In this document: positions 1-8,776 of the stretch, piece by piece | How the letters are laid out: each line of letters opens with the position of its first letter | Position numbering within the stretch: position 1 is the stretch's first letter | Assembly (NCBI RefSeq): GCF_000682775.1 | Contig: NZ_AWFI01000018.1 | Span: 62,001 to 126,000, forward strand | Length of the DNA stretch: 64,000 bases | Origin: Hyphomonas sp. L-53-1-40 | GTDB taxonomy: Bacteria > Pseudomonadota > Alphaproteobacteria > Caulobacterales > Hyphomonadaceae | Reading direction: 5' to 3' | The notes under the pieces: model-generated | The model's input: the letters and a program-made list of their open reading frames with translations, nothing else | Database searches by the model: none | Told to the model about the DNA's origin: nothing | Made by a program: the position numbers and the translations under genes

Positions 1-319
1 GGAAGTAATAGTGCCAGAGGCCCGCAAAGATGCCGAAGCCCAGCACATAGCCGGAGATATTGCCCGCGCGGCGCAGCACCTGCTTGTCGCGCTCATCCTC
101 GGCATCATTGGCCTCTTCCGGGCTGCTGGCCGCGATGATGATGTGGCTGATGATGGCGCCGAAGACCAGCATGCCGGTCGCCACGGCGATCAGCACGATG
201 TTCGGGCCAATGGTCTCGCCCAGCGCCTCTGACCGGCTCCAGACCTGAGAGATGTACCAGAAGCCGGTAAGCGAAAGCAGCACGCCCATGATCCAGGCCG
301 ATTTTTCGTGAAAGGACAT
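1..319 (-). CDS. Small inner-membrane protein, truncated by the window edge
   Basis: Reading leftward from the ATG at 317-319 gives MSFHEKSAWIMGVLLSLTGF and continues through at least three hydrophobic segments separated by a short charged stretch (EEANDAEDERDKQ). The 3' end lies outside the window. A GGAG lies 8-10 bases upstream of the ATG, which supports this start. I do not recognise a catalytic motif. Proteins of this shape are often encoded next to a small helix-turn-helix regulator; whether one follows cannot be seen here. The three-copy operator-like repeat directly upstream (334-396) suggests tight transcriptional control. Confidence 0.7.
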   Translation of the reverse strand, partial: MSFHEKSAWIMGVLLSLTGFWYISQVWSRSEALGETIGPNIVLIAVATGMLVFGAIISHIIIAASSPEEANDAEDERDKQVLRRAGNISGYVLGFGIFAGLWHYYF

Positions 320-333
320 TCCAATGTCTCCAT

Positions 334-396
334 GTCAAAAATTTCTTACACGACCCATATGGTCAAAGATTTTTTACATGTCAAATATTTTATACA
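334..396 (-). promoter_or_regulatory. Three-copy operator-like direct repeat
   Basis: Three 17-base copies fit GTCAAANATTTYWTACA: 334-350, 362-378 and 380-396. Each differs from the others at only a few positions, in an AT-rich stretch between the membrane-protein gene (leftward) and lysK (rightward). Start-to-start spacing is 28 then 18 bases. Each copy has weak dyad symmetry (TGT..AAA/TTT..ACA). The arrangement looks like a multi-site binding region for a repressor or activator. The regulator is not identified. Confidence 0.6.
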
Positions 397-481
397 AGAA
401 AGTTCGCGTCGCTTGACCGGAACCCCTGTGGCCTCTAGGTCCGGCGGACCTGTTTTCACTCAAGCATGACTGACATTCCCG

Positions 482-2074
482 ATGACCGATCTCTCCACGC
501 TCGCCCATTCCGCAAAGGCCTGGCCGTTCGAGCTTGCCCGCAAGCTGGAACAGCGCGTGGAGCAGCAGATCAAGGCCGGCCAACGCACGGCAGATGACCC
601 GGTCACGTTCGAGACCGGCTATGGCCCGTCGGGCCTGCCGCATATCGGCACGTTCGGCGAAGTCGTGCGCACGACGATGGTGCGCCACGCCTTTGAAGTG
701 CTGACCGGCGGCAAGTACACAACGCGCCTGATCTGTGTGTCCGATGACATGGACGGGATGCGCAAAGTGCCGCCGACCGTGCCGAACCCGGAAAAGCTGG
801 AGCCGTACCTGCAACAGCCGCTGACGGCTGTGCCGGACCCGTTCGGCACCCATGCCTCCTATGGCGCGCACATGAATGCGCGGCTCTGTGCCTTCCTCGA
901 CCAGTTCGGGTTCGAGTATGAATTCCTGTCGGCGACGGAATGTTACAAGTCCGGCCGGTTCGACGCCATGCTGCTGGAGGCTGCGCGGAGATATCAGGAC
1001 ATCATGGATGTGATGCTGCCCACGCTGGGCGAAGAACGCCAGGCGACCTACAGCCCGTTCCTGCCAATCCATCCGGACACGGGCGAAGTGCTCTATGTGC
1101 CGATGAAGGCCGTGGACGGAGAGAAGGGGACCATCACGTTCGAGGATGCGTCCGGCAAGGAATTCACGCTGCCGGTGACCGGCGGCCATGTAAAGATGCA
1201 GTGGAAGCCCGATTTCGGCATGCGCTGGGCCGCGCTCGGCGTGGACTTCGAAATGTTCGGCAAGGACCATCAGGCGAATGCGCCGATCTATTCCAAGATC
1301 ACCCGCATCCTGGGCGTGCGGCCGCCGGAGCAATATGTCTATGAGATGTTCCTGGACGAGAAGGGCGAGAAAATCTCCAAGACCAAGGGCAATGGCATCT
1401 CGGTCGAGGACTGGTTGAAATATGCGCCGGACGAAAGCCTCAGCCTGTTCCAGTTCCAGAAGCCGCGCGTGGCGAAGAAGCTTTATTTCGACGTCATTCC
1501 GAAAGCTGTGGACGAATACCTGACCTTCCTTGAGAAGTATCCGGACGAGGAGCCTGCACGCCAATTGGAAAACCCGGTCTGGCACATCCATTCCGGCAAT
1601 CCGCCAGCCGAGACCACACCGGTCAGTTTTGCGCTGCTGCTGAACCTCGTCGCCGTGGCAAACCCGGAAGACAAGAGCCAGCTCTGGGGCTTCATCTCGC
1701 AATATGCGCCAGAGGCCTCACCGGAGAAGAACCGTCTGCTCGACGAGCTCGCCGGCTATGCGATGAGTTATTATCAGGACTTCGTCCTGCCGCAGAAGAC
1801 GTATCGTGCGCCCACGGCCAAGGAACGCGCAGCAATGGAAGACCTGTCAGCGCGTCTCAAGGCGTTCGATGGCGAGCCGACCTCGGAGAACCTGCAGACG
1901 CTAACCTTCTCGGTCGGCAAGGAGCATGAATTCGAGAATCTCCGCGAATGGTTCCAGGCGCTGTATGAAGTGCTGCTCGGCCAGAGCCAGGGCCCACGCT
2001 TCGGCAGCTTCGCGGCGCTATACGGCGTCGCCAATACGGCCCGCCTGATGGATGAGGCGCTGGCGCGGGACTAG
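482..2074 (+). CDS. lysK: Lysyl-tRNA synthetase, class I
   Basis: Cytoplasmic enzyme that charges tRNA-Lys with lysine using ATP. The 530-residue product has the usual length for class I LysRS. It shows the two class I signatures: HIGT at about residues 54-57 (the HIGH motif) and KISKTKGNG at about 297-305 (the KMSKS loop). Class I LysRS is common in Alphaproteobacteria and unrelated to the class II enzyme of Escherichia coli. No strong Shine-Dalgarno precedes the ATG at 482, so the start rests on the fit of the N-terminus ([20 protein letters not shown]). It stands alone, followed by a lipoprotein gene after 71 bases. Confidence 0.95.
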   Translation: MTDLSTLAHSAKAWPFELARKLEQRVEQQIKAGQRTADDPVTFETGYGPSGLPHIGTFGEVVRTTMVRHAFEVLTGGKYTTRLICVSDDMDGMRKVPPTVPNPEKLEPYLQQPLTAVPDPFGTHASYGAHMNARLCAFLDQFGFEYEFLSATECYKSGRFDAMLLEAARRYQDIMDVMLPTLGEERQATYSPFLPIHPDTGEVLYVPMKAVDGEKGTITFEDASGKEFTLPVTGGHVKMQWKPDFGMRWAALGVDFEMFGKDHQANAPIYSKITRILGVRPPEQYVYEMFLDEKGEKISKTKGNGISVEDWLKYAPDESLSLFQFQKPRVAKKLYFDVIPKAVDEYLTFLEKYPDEEPARQLENPVWHIHSGNPPAETTPVSFALLLNLVAVANPEDKSQLWGFISQYAPEASPEKNRLLDELAGYAMSYYQDFVLPQKTYRAPTAKERAAMEDLSARLKAFDGEPTSENLQTLTFSVGKEHEFENLREWFQALYEVLLGQSQGPRFGSFAALYGVANTARLMDEALARD

Positions 2075-2145
2075 TCTGCACGTTTCGTAACATGGCTTAA
2101 ACATTCATCTGCTCTAGTCTGGCCAGAGCCAGAGGAGCCTTTGCC

Positions 2146-2484
2146 ATGCCTGCCATTCGCCTAGTCCTGATCGCCGGCATGCTTGCCACGCTGCCCGCCT
2201 GTCTAGCCACCAAGATCGTGACTGTTCCCGTCAGCGTGGCGGGCGACGTGGTCGAGGGCACGGCGAAGGGCGCCTATGCGGTCGGTTCAGGTGTGGTGCA
2301 CGTGACCGGGGATGCGCTCGACGGCCCTGAGGAAGACGTGAAGCTGAAGGTAAAGGTCAAGAAATTCGGCGGTGGCACCAAGACCTATACGCGCACCGTC
2401 GAGTCCGACGATATCGAGAAGACGCTCGAAAAAATCGGCAAGAAGGGCACCATTATCGACGTGCAGGTCGAGGCAGCAGAGTAG
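2146..2484 (+). CDS. Small lipoprotein, unknown role
   Basis: A 112-residue product with a lipoprotein signal peptide: hydrophobic stretch VLIAGMLATLPAC with the lipidated Cys at 19. The mature part has a Gly/Val-rich hydrophobic stretch (VAGDVVEGTAKGAYAVGSGV), then a Lys/Thr-rich beta-like C-terminus. An AGAGGAG ribosome binding site sits about 8 bases before the ATG. It is predicted to be anchored in the outer or inner membrane. Function unknown. Its stop lies 4 bases from the convergent ior gene. Confidence 0.8.
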   Translation: MPAIRLVLIAGMLATLPACLATKIVTVPVSVAGDVVEGTAKGAYAVGSGVVHVTGDALDGPEEDVKLKVKVKKFGGGTKTYTRTVESDDIEKTLEKIGKKGTIIDVQVEAAE

Positions 2485-2488
2485 GGGC

Positions 2489-5400
2489 CTACTCCGCCGC
2501 CGCGATCAGCGTGGTCTTTGCCTTGGGCAGCTTGCCTTCCGGCCAGCCAGCCCAGAGCTCTGCCTCTTTCGCCTTGGCGACTTCGGCGGCGGCTTCCTTT
2601 ACGTGGCCGTATCCCCGGATCTCGTCCGGTATTTCGGCGAGCGCGATCGCGAGACCATGGTTCTTCGCCTTCAGTTCCTGCGCAATGCGGGCGAGGCCGG
2701 CGAGATAGTCATCGCGTAGCTTGCGCTCCATGCGGCGCTCTTCGGTATAGCCGAACAAGTCGAGCTTCGTGCCGCGCAGGCCCTTGAACTTCGCCATCAG
2801 CTTGAAGACCTGGAACATCCACGGGCCGAAATGCTTCTTCTTGGCGTGCCCGTTTACATCCGTCTTTGACAGGATGGGCGGGGCCAGCATCAGGCGGAGT
2901 TTGCCGCCCTTGAACTGGCTGGCAATGTATTCGGCGAATTTCCCATCCGTGTAGAGACGGGCGACTTCGTATTCGTCCTTGTAGGCCATGACCTTGTAGG
3001 CATAGGTGGCGGCTGCGCGAGTCAGCTTCTCGCCGAGGCCAGCGCCGTGTTCTGCGGCGCGCACCTGAGCGACGATGTTGCGATAGGTCTCCGCATAGTC
3101 GGCATCCTGATAGGCAGTGAGACGCGCTGCCCGGTCATCTATCAGCTCGTCCAGCGTCTTCTCTTCGATGTGACCGCGTGGATCATGCTGGGGCAGGAGG
3201 CGCTCGGGACTTGCGGCCGCAATCCGACCGATATTGAAGGCGGACATGTTGTCTTCCACCTTGGTGCCGTTCAGGCGGATCGCACGGTACAGCGCGCGCA
3301 GGCTGATCGGGACCTGGCCCTTCTGCCAGGCAAAACCGACCATGATCATGTTCGTATAGATCGCATCATGCAGATAACCGACCGCAAGGGCCTCGGCATC
3401 GAAGGCAGCGAAGTCGCGGGCCTGCCGTTTCACGCGCGCGGCGAGGAGATCGCTTTCAAACCGTTTTGACCGGTCCCGGATGAATTCACTGGTCGGCGTC
3501 ACGTCGGAGTTGGCGTAAGCGGCCGTGCGGCCGACATCCATCAGGTTAAGCGCGTCGCCCCCAGCCGCCACGACGAGGTCGCAGGCGATGATGAGGTCAG
3601 CGCTGGCAGGCGGAACCTTGCCGGTCGAGATCAGTTCCGGCTCTCGCGCGAACCGGATATGGCTGAGCACCGGGCCACCCTTCTGGGCAAGGCCGGTCAT
3701 GTCGAGGCTGGAGGCCGCATGGCCGTCCACATGTGCAGCCATCGCCAGTACGGCGGCGACCGTGGTGACGCCTGTCCCGCCAACGCCGGTGAACAATACG
3801 TTCCACGGCTCAGAGAGGCTGGGGGTTTCCGGCATTGGCAGGCCAGCATCGTCGAATTCCGGACGCGGCTGGTCTTCCCATGCGGGTTCACCATCCTGGA
3901 TGGTCACGAAGCTCGGGCAGAAGCCGCGCAGACAGGAGAGATCGGTATTGCAGGTTGACTGGTTGATGCGCCGCTTGCGGCCGAGTTCGGTTTCGACAGG
4001 CTCCACTGACAGGCAGTTGGATTTGATTGAGCAGTCACCGCAGCCTTCACAGACTTCGGTGTTGATCACGACGCGCGTACGGTCCGGGGCGCGCAGGCCG
4101 CGCTTGGATCGGCGGCGCTTTTCGGTTGCGCAGATCTGATCGTAGATCATAACAGAGACGCCCGGCGTTGCGCGCAGCATCACCTGGACCTCGTCCAGTT
4201 CTTCGCGATCAAAGATCTTCACGCGGCGCGGCAGGTCTTTCACATTGGCATAGCGGGTCGGGTCTTCGGTGACGATCACGATCGTCTCGACGCCTTCGGC
4301 TTCGACCTGCTGCGCGATCTGGGCAGGGGTCTGGCCAGACTCGACCGTCTGGCCGCCGGTCATGGCGACGGCGTCATTATACAGGATCTTGTAGGTCATG
4401 TTCGCGTCGGAAGTCACCGCCGCGCGGATGGCGAGGCTGCCCGAGTGGGAATAGGTGCCGTCGCCAAGATTGACGAAGACGTGGCCTTCGTCAGTGGCCC
4501 AGTGCTGACCGACCCAGGCAATACCTTCGCCGCCCATCTGGCTGGTCATGTCGGTTTTGCGGTCCGGCATGAAGTTCGCCATATAGTGACAGCCGATCCC
4601 GGCCAGCGCGCGCGAGCCTTCCGGCACAACGGTGGAGGAATTGTGCGGGCAGCCGGAGCAATAATGCGGGGTGCGAATGGTTTCGGAGGCATTGATGCGC
4701 GCCGCTTCGCCAGTCCGGCCAATCCGATCAAAATAGGCGTTGGCGCGGCTGGTATCCCAACCTTCAGGAAGGATCTTCATCAGCGCGGTTGCCATTTCCG
4801 GAATGGAGATGGACGCGATGTCGGAAAGCAGGGGACGGCCGTCGCGATCGCGCTTGCCTTCTACAGTCGGGCGCTGGCCATCTGGCAGGTCGTAGAGCAC
4901 CGAGCGCAGCTGGTCCTCGATTAGGGGGCGTTTGTGCTCGATCACGACCACGCGTTCCAGACCTTTGCAGAACGCCCGGATCCCTTCGGGTTCAAGCGGC
5001 CACGGCATGGCCACTTTGTACACGGAGAGACCCAGGCGTCCTGCATCCTGCGGTGACAGGCCGAGCGCCGCGAGCGCCTCGAACACGTCGCGGGCAGCCT
5101 GGCCCGTCACGACAACACCGACACGGGGTTTCGGCGAAGGCAGGATGACATTATCCAGCTTGTTGGCGCGCACATAGGCCTGTGCAGCCGGCAGCTTCAC
5201 CTGACGCAGGCGCCGCTCCTTATCGAGCGGGCTGTCGCCACGGCGCATATGAACGCCGTCTTCAGGCAGCTGGAAATCAGGAGAGACAAAACTGAACCGG
5301 TCAAGATCGACGCTTACCACAGCGCCGGAATCCATTGTGTCTGCGAGAGCGACCAGTCCGGCCCATGCTCCGGAGAAGCGGCTCATGGCCCAGCCATGGA

Positions 5401-5950
5401 TGCCGTAGTCCAGCACGTCCTGGATGGAGGCGGGGTTCAGTACCGGGATCTCCGCATCGGCCATCGCGAACTCTGATTGCGAGGGCAGGGTGGAGGACTT
5501 GCAATTATGGTCGTCGCCGATGATGGCGAGTACGCCGCCATGGTCGGAGGCGCCAGCGGCGTTGGCGTGTTTGAACACATCGCCCGTCCGGTCTACGCCA
5601 GGGGCCTTGCCGTACCACACGCCGAACAGGCCATCATATTTCGCGCCGGGGAACAGGCCGAGCTGCTGGCTGCCCCACACAGCGGTGGCGCCGAGGTCTT
5701 CATTCAGACCTTCCCAGAATTTGATGTCATGGGAATCCAGCCATTTTTGAGCGGCGCGAAGCTGTTGATCGTAACCGCCCAGCGGCGATCCGCGGTATCC
5801 AGAGATGAAGCCGGCTGTGTTGAGGCCCATGCCCAGATCAAGGCGTTTTCGATCAAGTGGCAGGCGAACAAGCGCCTGAATCCCTGTCATGAAGGCTTTT
5901 CCCTCGACAAGCTCGTATTTGTCGTCCAGCGTAACTTCGCGGTGTTGCAT
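2489..5950 (-). CDS. Indolepyruvate ferredoxin oxidoreductase, fused alpha-beta type
   Basis: A 1153-residue cytoplasmic enzyme fusing the two subunits of indolepyruvate:ferredoxin oxidoreductase (IorA + IorB). It oxidatively decarboxylates aryl or branched 2-oxo acids to acyl-CoA with thiamine diphosphate and iron-sulfur clusters. Seen: an N-terminal 2-oxoacid oxidoreductase/ThDP region (GFISGYRGSPLGGYD at about 48-62), a central ThDP core (GEGIAWVGQHW, LGDGTYSHSGSLA), a Cys-rich 4Fe-4S segment (CEGCGDCSIKSNC) and further cysteines (CNTDLSCLRGFC), then an IorB-like gamma domain (FTGVGGTGVTTVAAVL). The length fits the fused proteobacterial family. A divergent Lrp-type gene 125 bases away is the likely regulator (inference). 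It probably serves aromatic or branched-chain amino acid breakdown. Confidence 0.93.
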   Translation of the reverse strand: MQHREVTLDDKYELVEGKAFMTGIQALVRLPLDRKRLDLGMGLNTAGFISGYRGSPLGGYDQQLRAAQKWLDSHDIKFWEGLNEDLGATAVWGSQQLGLFPGAKYDGLFGVWYGKAPGVDRTGDVFKHANAAGASDHGGVLAIIGDDHNCKSSTLPSQSEFAMADAEIPVLNPASIQDVLDYGIHGWAMSRFSGAWAGLVALADTMDSGAVVSVDLDRFSFVSPDFQLPEDGVHMRRGDSPLDKERRLRQVKLPAAQAYVRANKLDNVILPSPKPRVGVVVTGQAARDVFEALAALGLSPQDAGRLGLSVYKVAMPWPLEPEGIRAFCKGLERVVVIEHKRPLIEDQLRSVLYDLPDGQRPTVEGKRDRDGRPLLSDIASISIPEMATALMKILPEGWDTSRANAYFDRIGRTGEAARINASETIRTPHYCSGCPHNSSTVVPEGSRALAGIGCHYMANFMPDRKTDMTSQMGGEGIAWVGQHWATDEGHVFVNLGDGTYSHSGSLAIRAAVTSDANMTYKILYNDAVAMTGGQTVESGQTPAQIAQQVEAEGVETIVIVTEDPTRYANVKDLPRRVKIFDREELDEVQVMLRATPGVSVMIYDQICATEKRRRSKRGLRAPDRTRVVINTEVCEGCGDCSIKSNCLSVEPVETELGRKRRINQSTCNTDLSCLRGFCPSFVTIQDGEPAWEDQPRPEFDDAGLPMPETPSLSEPWNVLFTGVGGTGVTTVAAVLAMAAHVDGHAASSLDMTGLAQKGGPVLSHIRFAREPELISTGKVPPASADLIIACDLVVAAGGDALNLMDVGRTAAYANSDVTPTSEFIRDRSKRFESDLLAARVKRQARDFAAFDAEALAVGYLHDAIYTNMIMVGFAWQKGQVPISLRALYRAIRLNGTKVEDNMSAFNIGRIAAASPERLLPQHDPRGHIEEKTLDELIDDRAARLTAYQDADYAETYRNIVAQVRAAEHGAGLGEKLTRAAATYAYKVMAYKDEYEVARLYTDGKFAEYIASQFKGGKLRLMLAPPILSKTDVNGHAKKKHFGPWMFQVFKLMAKFKGLRGTKLDLFGYTEERRMERKLRDDYLAGLARIAQELKAKNHGLAIALAEIPDEIRGYGHVKEAAAEVAKAKEAELWAGWPEGKLPKAKTTLIAAAE

Positions 5951-6014
5951 AGCATGCCTATCTGATGGGTTTAGGCAGATTATTGGTCAAATCGCGTGAA
6001 ATTGCTTGCCTATC

Positions 6015-6050
6015 TTGCGCAAATTTTGCTATTCCGGGGTAAAATTTACC
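6015..6050. promoter_or_regulatory. Palindromes in the ior/Lrp divergent promoter region
   Basis: The 125-base gap between the divergent ior and Lrp-type genes is AT-rich compared with the coding DNA. It contains TTGCGCAA (6015-6022) and GGTAAAATTTACC (6038-6050), an odd-length dyad with perfect 6-base arms. The second lies 25 bases before the regulator's TTG start. Lrp/AsnC proteins bind short AT-centred dyads and usually control their own gene and a neighbour, so these are candidate sites. No binding evidence is available. Confidence 0.4.
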
Positions 6051-6075
6051 GGATAAACTGAGAGAGCGAGCAAAA

Positions 6076-6576
6076 TTGGCCCAAGAATTAGATGCTGTAG
6101 ATGCGCGAATACTGGACATCATCCAGCATGATGCCGGCTTGTCAGTCGCCGAAATTGCCGACCGGGTCGGCTTGTCCTCATCGCCTTGTTGGCGGCGCAT
6201 CAAGCGCATGGAAGAGGCCGGCTTCATTACAGGCCGGGTGACCCTGCTGGACAATAACTCACTCGGGCTGAATTTCGAAGTCATGGCGAGCGTCAAACTG
6301 GCGCTTCCGAGCCGGGAAAATCTCGATGCTTTCGAACAGATGGTTCAGGCTTGGCCGGAAGTCATCGAATGCATGACGGTCACAGGTGCGGTCGACTACA
6401 TGATCCACATCATCACGACCGACATGCACGCTTATGACAATTTCCTGCGGGACAATCTGCTAGGCTCAGCCCTCGTGTCGGATGTGCAATCACGTATCGT
6501 GATCCGGGTCGCAAAGCGTACGACTGCCCTGCCGCTTGATCTGGTTGAAGATATCAAGAAGCCTGCCTCTGCTTGA
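6076..6576 (+). CDS. Lrp/AsnC family transcriptional regulator
   Basis: A 166-residue regulator with the Lrp layout. The N-terminal winged helix-turn-helix (LDAVDARILDIIQHDAGLSV, then DRVGLSSSPCWRRIKRMEEAG) is followed by a RAM/AsnC effector domain at about 65-150 (FEQMVQAWPEVIECMTVTG, DYMIHIITTD). It starts with TTG at 6076, preceded by GAGAGAGCGAG as a weak binding site; no in-frame ATG lies nearby at the N-terminus. It is divergent from the indolepyruvate oxidoreductase gene, so control of that gene by an amino acid or 2-oxo acid is a reasonable inference. The next gene begins almost immediately and may be co-transcribed. Confidence 0.92.
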   Translation: MAQELDAVDARILDIIQHDAGLSVAEIADRVGLSSSPCWRRIKRMEEAGFITGRVTLLDNNSLGLNFEVMASVKLALPSRENLDAFEQMVQAWPEVIECMTVTGAVDYMIHIITTDMHAYDNFLRDNLLGSALVSDVQSRIVIRVAKRTTALPLDLVEDIKKPASA

Positions 6577-6599
6577 CCGATGACGCTAGCGCCTGGACT

Positions 6600-7700
6600 A
6601 TGGATGCCATGATCCGCGCCGCGATATCCCTCTCACTTCTTGCCGTACTGGTGCTGCCATCATCGGCCGCACCGCTATCGCCAGAGGAGTTACAACAGAA
6701 GGTCGAAACGGTTCGGGAAGATGCCGGGCTGGTGGCTCTTGGGGCTGTCATCGCAGACGCAGATGGGGACATTGTTGGTCTCGCGGTCGATGGAGAACGC
6801 GTGAAGGGCAGCCGGGATGCTGTCGAGCAGGGCGACGCCTGGCATATCGGCTCCAACACGAAGATGCTGACAGCGCTGCTTTATGGTCGGCTCGTGGAGC
6901 AGGGTGAAGCGAGCTGGGGTGCGACCCTGCCAGAGTTGTTGCCAGATCTTGCCGACGAGATGGATCCGGCCTGGGGCGATGTGACGATTGAGCATCTGCT
7001 TTCTCACACGAGCGGACTTGCTGCCAATCCTGGTATGATGTGGTTCCTGACCAGCCGCGGCTCCAATGATCCTGTCGACACTCAGCGCACTGTCCTGGCG
7101 CGAGATTTTTTGTCAAAGCCGCCTGCCGGCGAAACGGGAACATTTGTCTATTCCAATCTTGGTTACATGATTGCGGGGGCGGCACTGGACCGGATAGCCT
7201 TGTGGCTGGGGCATGAGAGTTACGAGGCATTGTTCCTGTCCACGCTTGTACCCCAGAATGAAGGTTGGGGGTTCGGACCACCGCCGACGGGGATTGAAGG
7301 CCACGCCAAAGGCCTGTTTGGGAGGGTGAAAGGCCAGGGCACAGGCAGCGGAGCTGATAACCCGGCCGCGCTGGCACCCGCTGGCACGTTACATGTGCCA
7401 TTGGCCGCGCATGCGCGCTTTGTCAGCGGCTTTCTGGACGCAGATGAGACTGAGCGGAAACTGCTTACGCCATATCCAACCGCAGGATCCGACTATGCGT
7501 TGGGGTGGGGCGTTTCAGGGCCGGTGCCACATGGACGCCTCTTCGCCCATAATGGATCGAACACGATGTGGTTGTCGTCGGTTTACCTACTACCAGACGC
7601 GGGGCTCGTCGTGATTGTGAATACGAACAGTTTCAGTGATGAGGGCGTTGCGGCGGTCAATAAGCTCGCTCAGGAATTGGCAGACGCATTTGCCGAATAG
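6600..7700 (+). CDS. Serine hydrolase, beta-lactamase class C family
   Basis: About 366 residues, exported. The signal peptide (MIRAAISLSLLAVLVLPSSA, cleavage near APLS) is followed by a penicillin-binding/class C beta-lactamase fold. The nucleophile motif is SNTK (Ser85-Lys88, in WHIGSNTKMLTALLYGRL) and the YSN motif is at about 183 (FVYSNLGYMIAG). HNGSNTMW near the C-terminus fits the third, His-containing motif of this fold. Likely a periplasmic esterase or peptidase; the substrate cannot be told. An open frame extends to a TTG at 6573, but the ATGs at 6600 and 6609 place the signal peptide properly. The gene begins 24-33 bases after the Lrp-type gene. Confidence 0.85.
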   Translation: MDAMIRAAISLSLLAVLVLPSSAAPLSPEELQQKVETVREDAGLVALGAVIADADGDIVGLAVDGERVKGSRDAVEQGDAWHIGSNTKMLTALLYGRLVEQGEASWGATLPELLPDLADEMDPAWGDVTIEHLLSHTSGLAANPGMMWFLTSRGSNDPVDTQRTVLARDFLSKPPAGETGTFVYSNLGYMIAGAALDRIALWLGHESYEALFLSTLVPQNEGWGFGPPPTGIEGHAKGLFGRVKGQGTGSGADNPAALAPAGTLHVPLAAHARFVSGFLDADETERKLLTPYPTAGSDYALGWGVSGPVPHGRLFAHNGSNTMWLSSVYLLPDAGLVVIVNTNSFSDEGVAAVNKLAQELADAFAE

Positions 7701-7702
7701 TC

Positions 7703-8767
7703 CTACGGCATGTCCACATAGGTGACGTGTCCATCAGACTCATTCAGTATGCGGGGTTCGCCACCCGGCCAGACTTGCAGTCGGGTCTGCATGCGCGGAG
7801 ATGCGCGGTCTCCTCCAAACAGGGACTCCGGTTCAAAGCAAAGCCAGGCGAGGGGGGCAGTCTCGGTGGCAGCTGCGCCAGCTTCTTCGATCAGTCGCTT
7901 CATGCGTGCAATATCTTCCTTTGACGGATAAACAAGGAAGACTGAGTGATAAATGACAGTCAGGCCTTCTGACGGGCGTTTGGTCAATTTCTGGGCGAGC
8001 CAGTCAACCGCATCCGCCTGTTCCACGCGAACGCCCATATGTCGGGCCAATTCTGCCGCTGCATCCAGACGGGCCAGTCGTCCGGCTTGGTCTGGCCAGG
8101 TGTAGGACTTCAGCCTCAGGAAGGCGGCCTCATTTGTCAGATCAATCGGGTTCAGGTCGCAGGCGGCGCGTGAAGCGATGACTGGAGCGGCGTCGAGATG
8201 TGCGGGCTCGGGCCCTTTCCAGATTGTGGAGATCGTGACGTCGCTCGCGCCCGGGCGTTGCCAGGTTCCGCCATCATATGTGAACCGATCCCAATTCTGG
8301 TTAAGGCCCGCGCTGGCGCCGAGCTCAAGCAGGTGCATGGGCATACGGTAGGTCGCGGCAAGTTCGAGAAAACCTGGCAGGAGCGCAATCGACCGGCGGG
8401 TCTCATTGGTCTGCGGGGCGCTCATGATGAAGCTGCGGACGTCGGGGATGTGAGCCGCAAGCCAGGGCTGGGCCTCGGCCCAGACAGCCTCCATCTTCCA
8501 CTCCGCCACATAGCCGGGATAGGTCGCGGCAAGAGCAGGGGCTGCGCCGGTCAGGACGGCATGGTGCAGGACACCGGCCAGTCTGAGGCCAAGGGCATCC
8601 TTGCGGGGATTGCCGGTCCAGTCGCTACAGATGTCTGCGACCGGGCCACCGGCCGTGAAATCATCCGCAAACTGCCGGAGCAGGGCGGCTGTGAAGGGAG
8701 AGCCAAGATCCTCGCACCATCCCGCCTGTTCGGCGAAATGGTCGAGGATCCGGGTTTCATCCAGCAT
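7703..8767 (-). CDS. DUF2332 family protein
   Basis: A 354-residue soluble protein with the pattern of the DUF2332 family: N-terminal helical FAEQAGWCEDLGSPFTAALL, central LLELGASAGLNQNWDRFTYD, and C-terminal YHSVFLVYPSKEDIARM. The ELGASAGL segment resembles the glycine loop of SAM-dependent methyltransferases, but no activity is established that I know of. It ends 2 bases past the serine hydrolase stop (convergent). The thiolase gene ends 9 bases upstream of its start on the same strand, so the two are probably co-transcribed. Confidence 0.8.
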   Translation of the reverse strand: MLDETRILDHFAEQAGWCEDLGSPFTAALLRQFADDFTAGGPVADICSDWTGNPRKDALGLRLAGVLHHAVLTGAAPALAATYPGYVAEWKMEAVWAEAQPWLAAHIPDVRSFIMSAPQTNETRRSIALLPGFLELAATYRMPMHLLELGASAGLNQNWDRFTYDGGTWQRPGASDVTISTIWKGPEPAHLDAAPVIASRAACDLNPIDLTNEAAFLRLKSYTWPDQAGRLARLDAAAELARHMGVRVEQADAVDWLAQKLTKRPSEGLTVIYHSVFLVYPSKEDIARMKRLIEEAGAAATETAPLAWLCFEPESLFGGDRASPRMQTRLQVWPGGEPRILNESDGHVTYVDMP

Positions 8768-8776
8768 GCCGGACCC

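Noticed and set aside
374-1702. Open frame antisense to lysK, 442 codons
   Set aside because: Long antisense frames are common in GC-rich genes with strong third-position bias. lysK itself has full class I motifs, so the antisense frame is a shadow.
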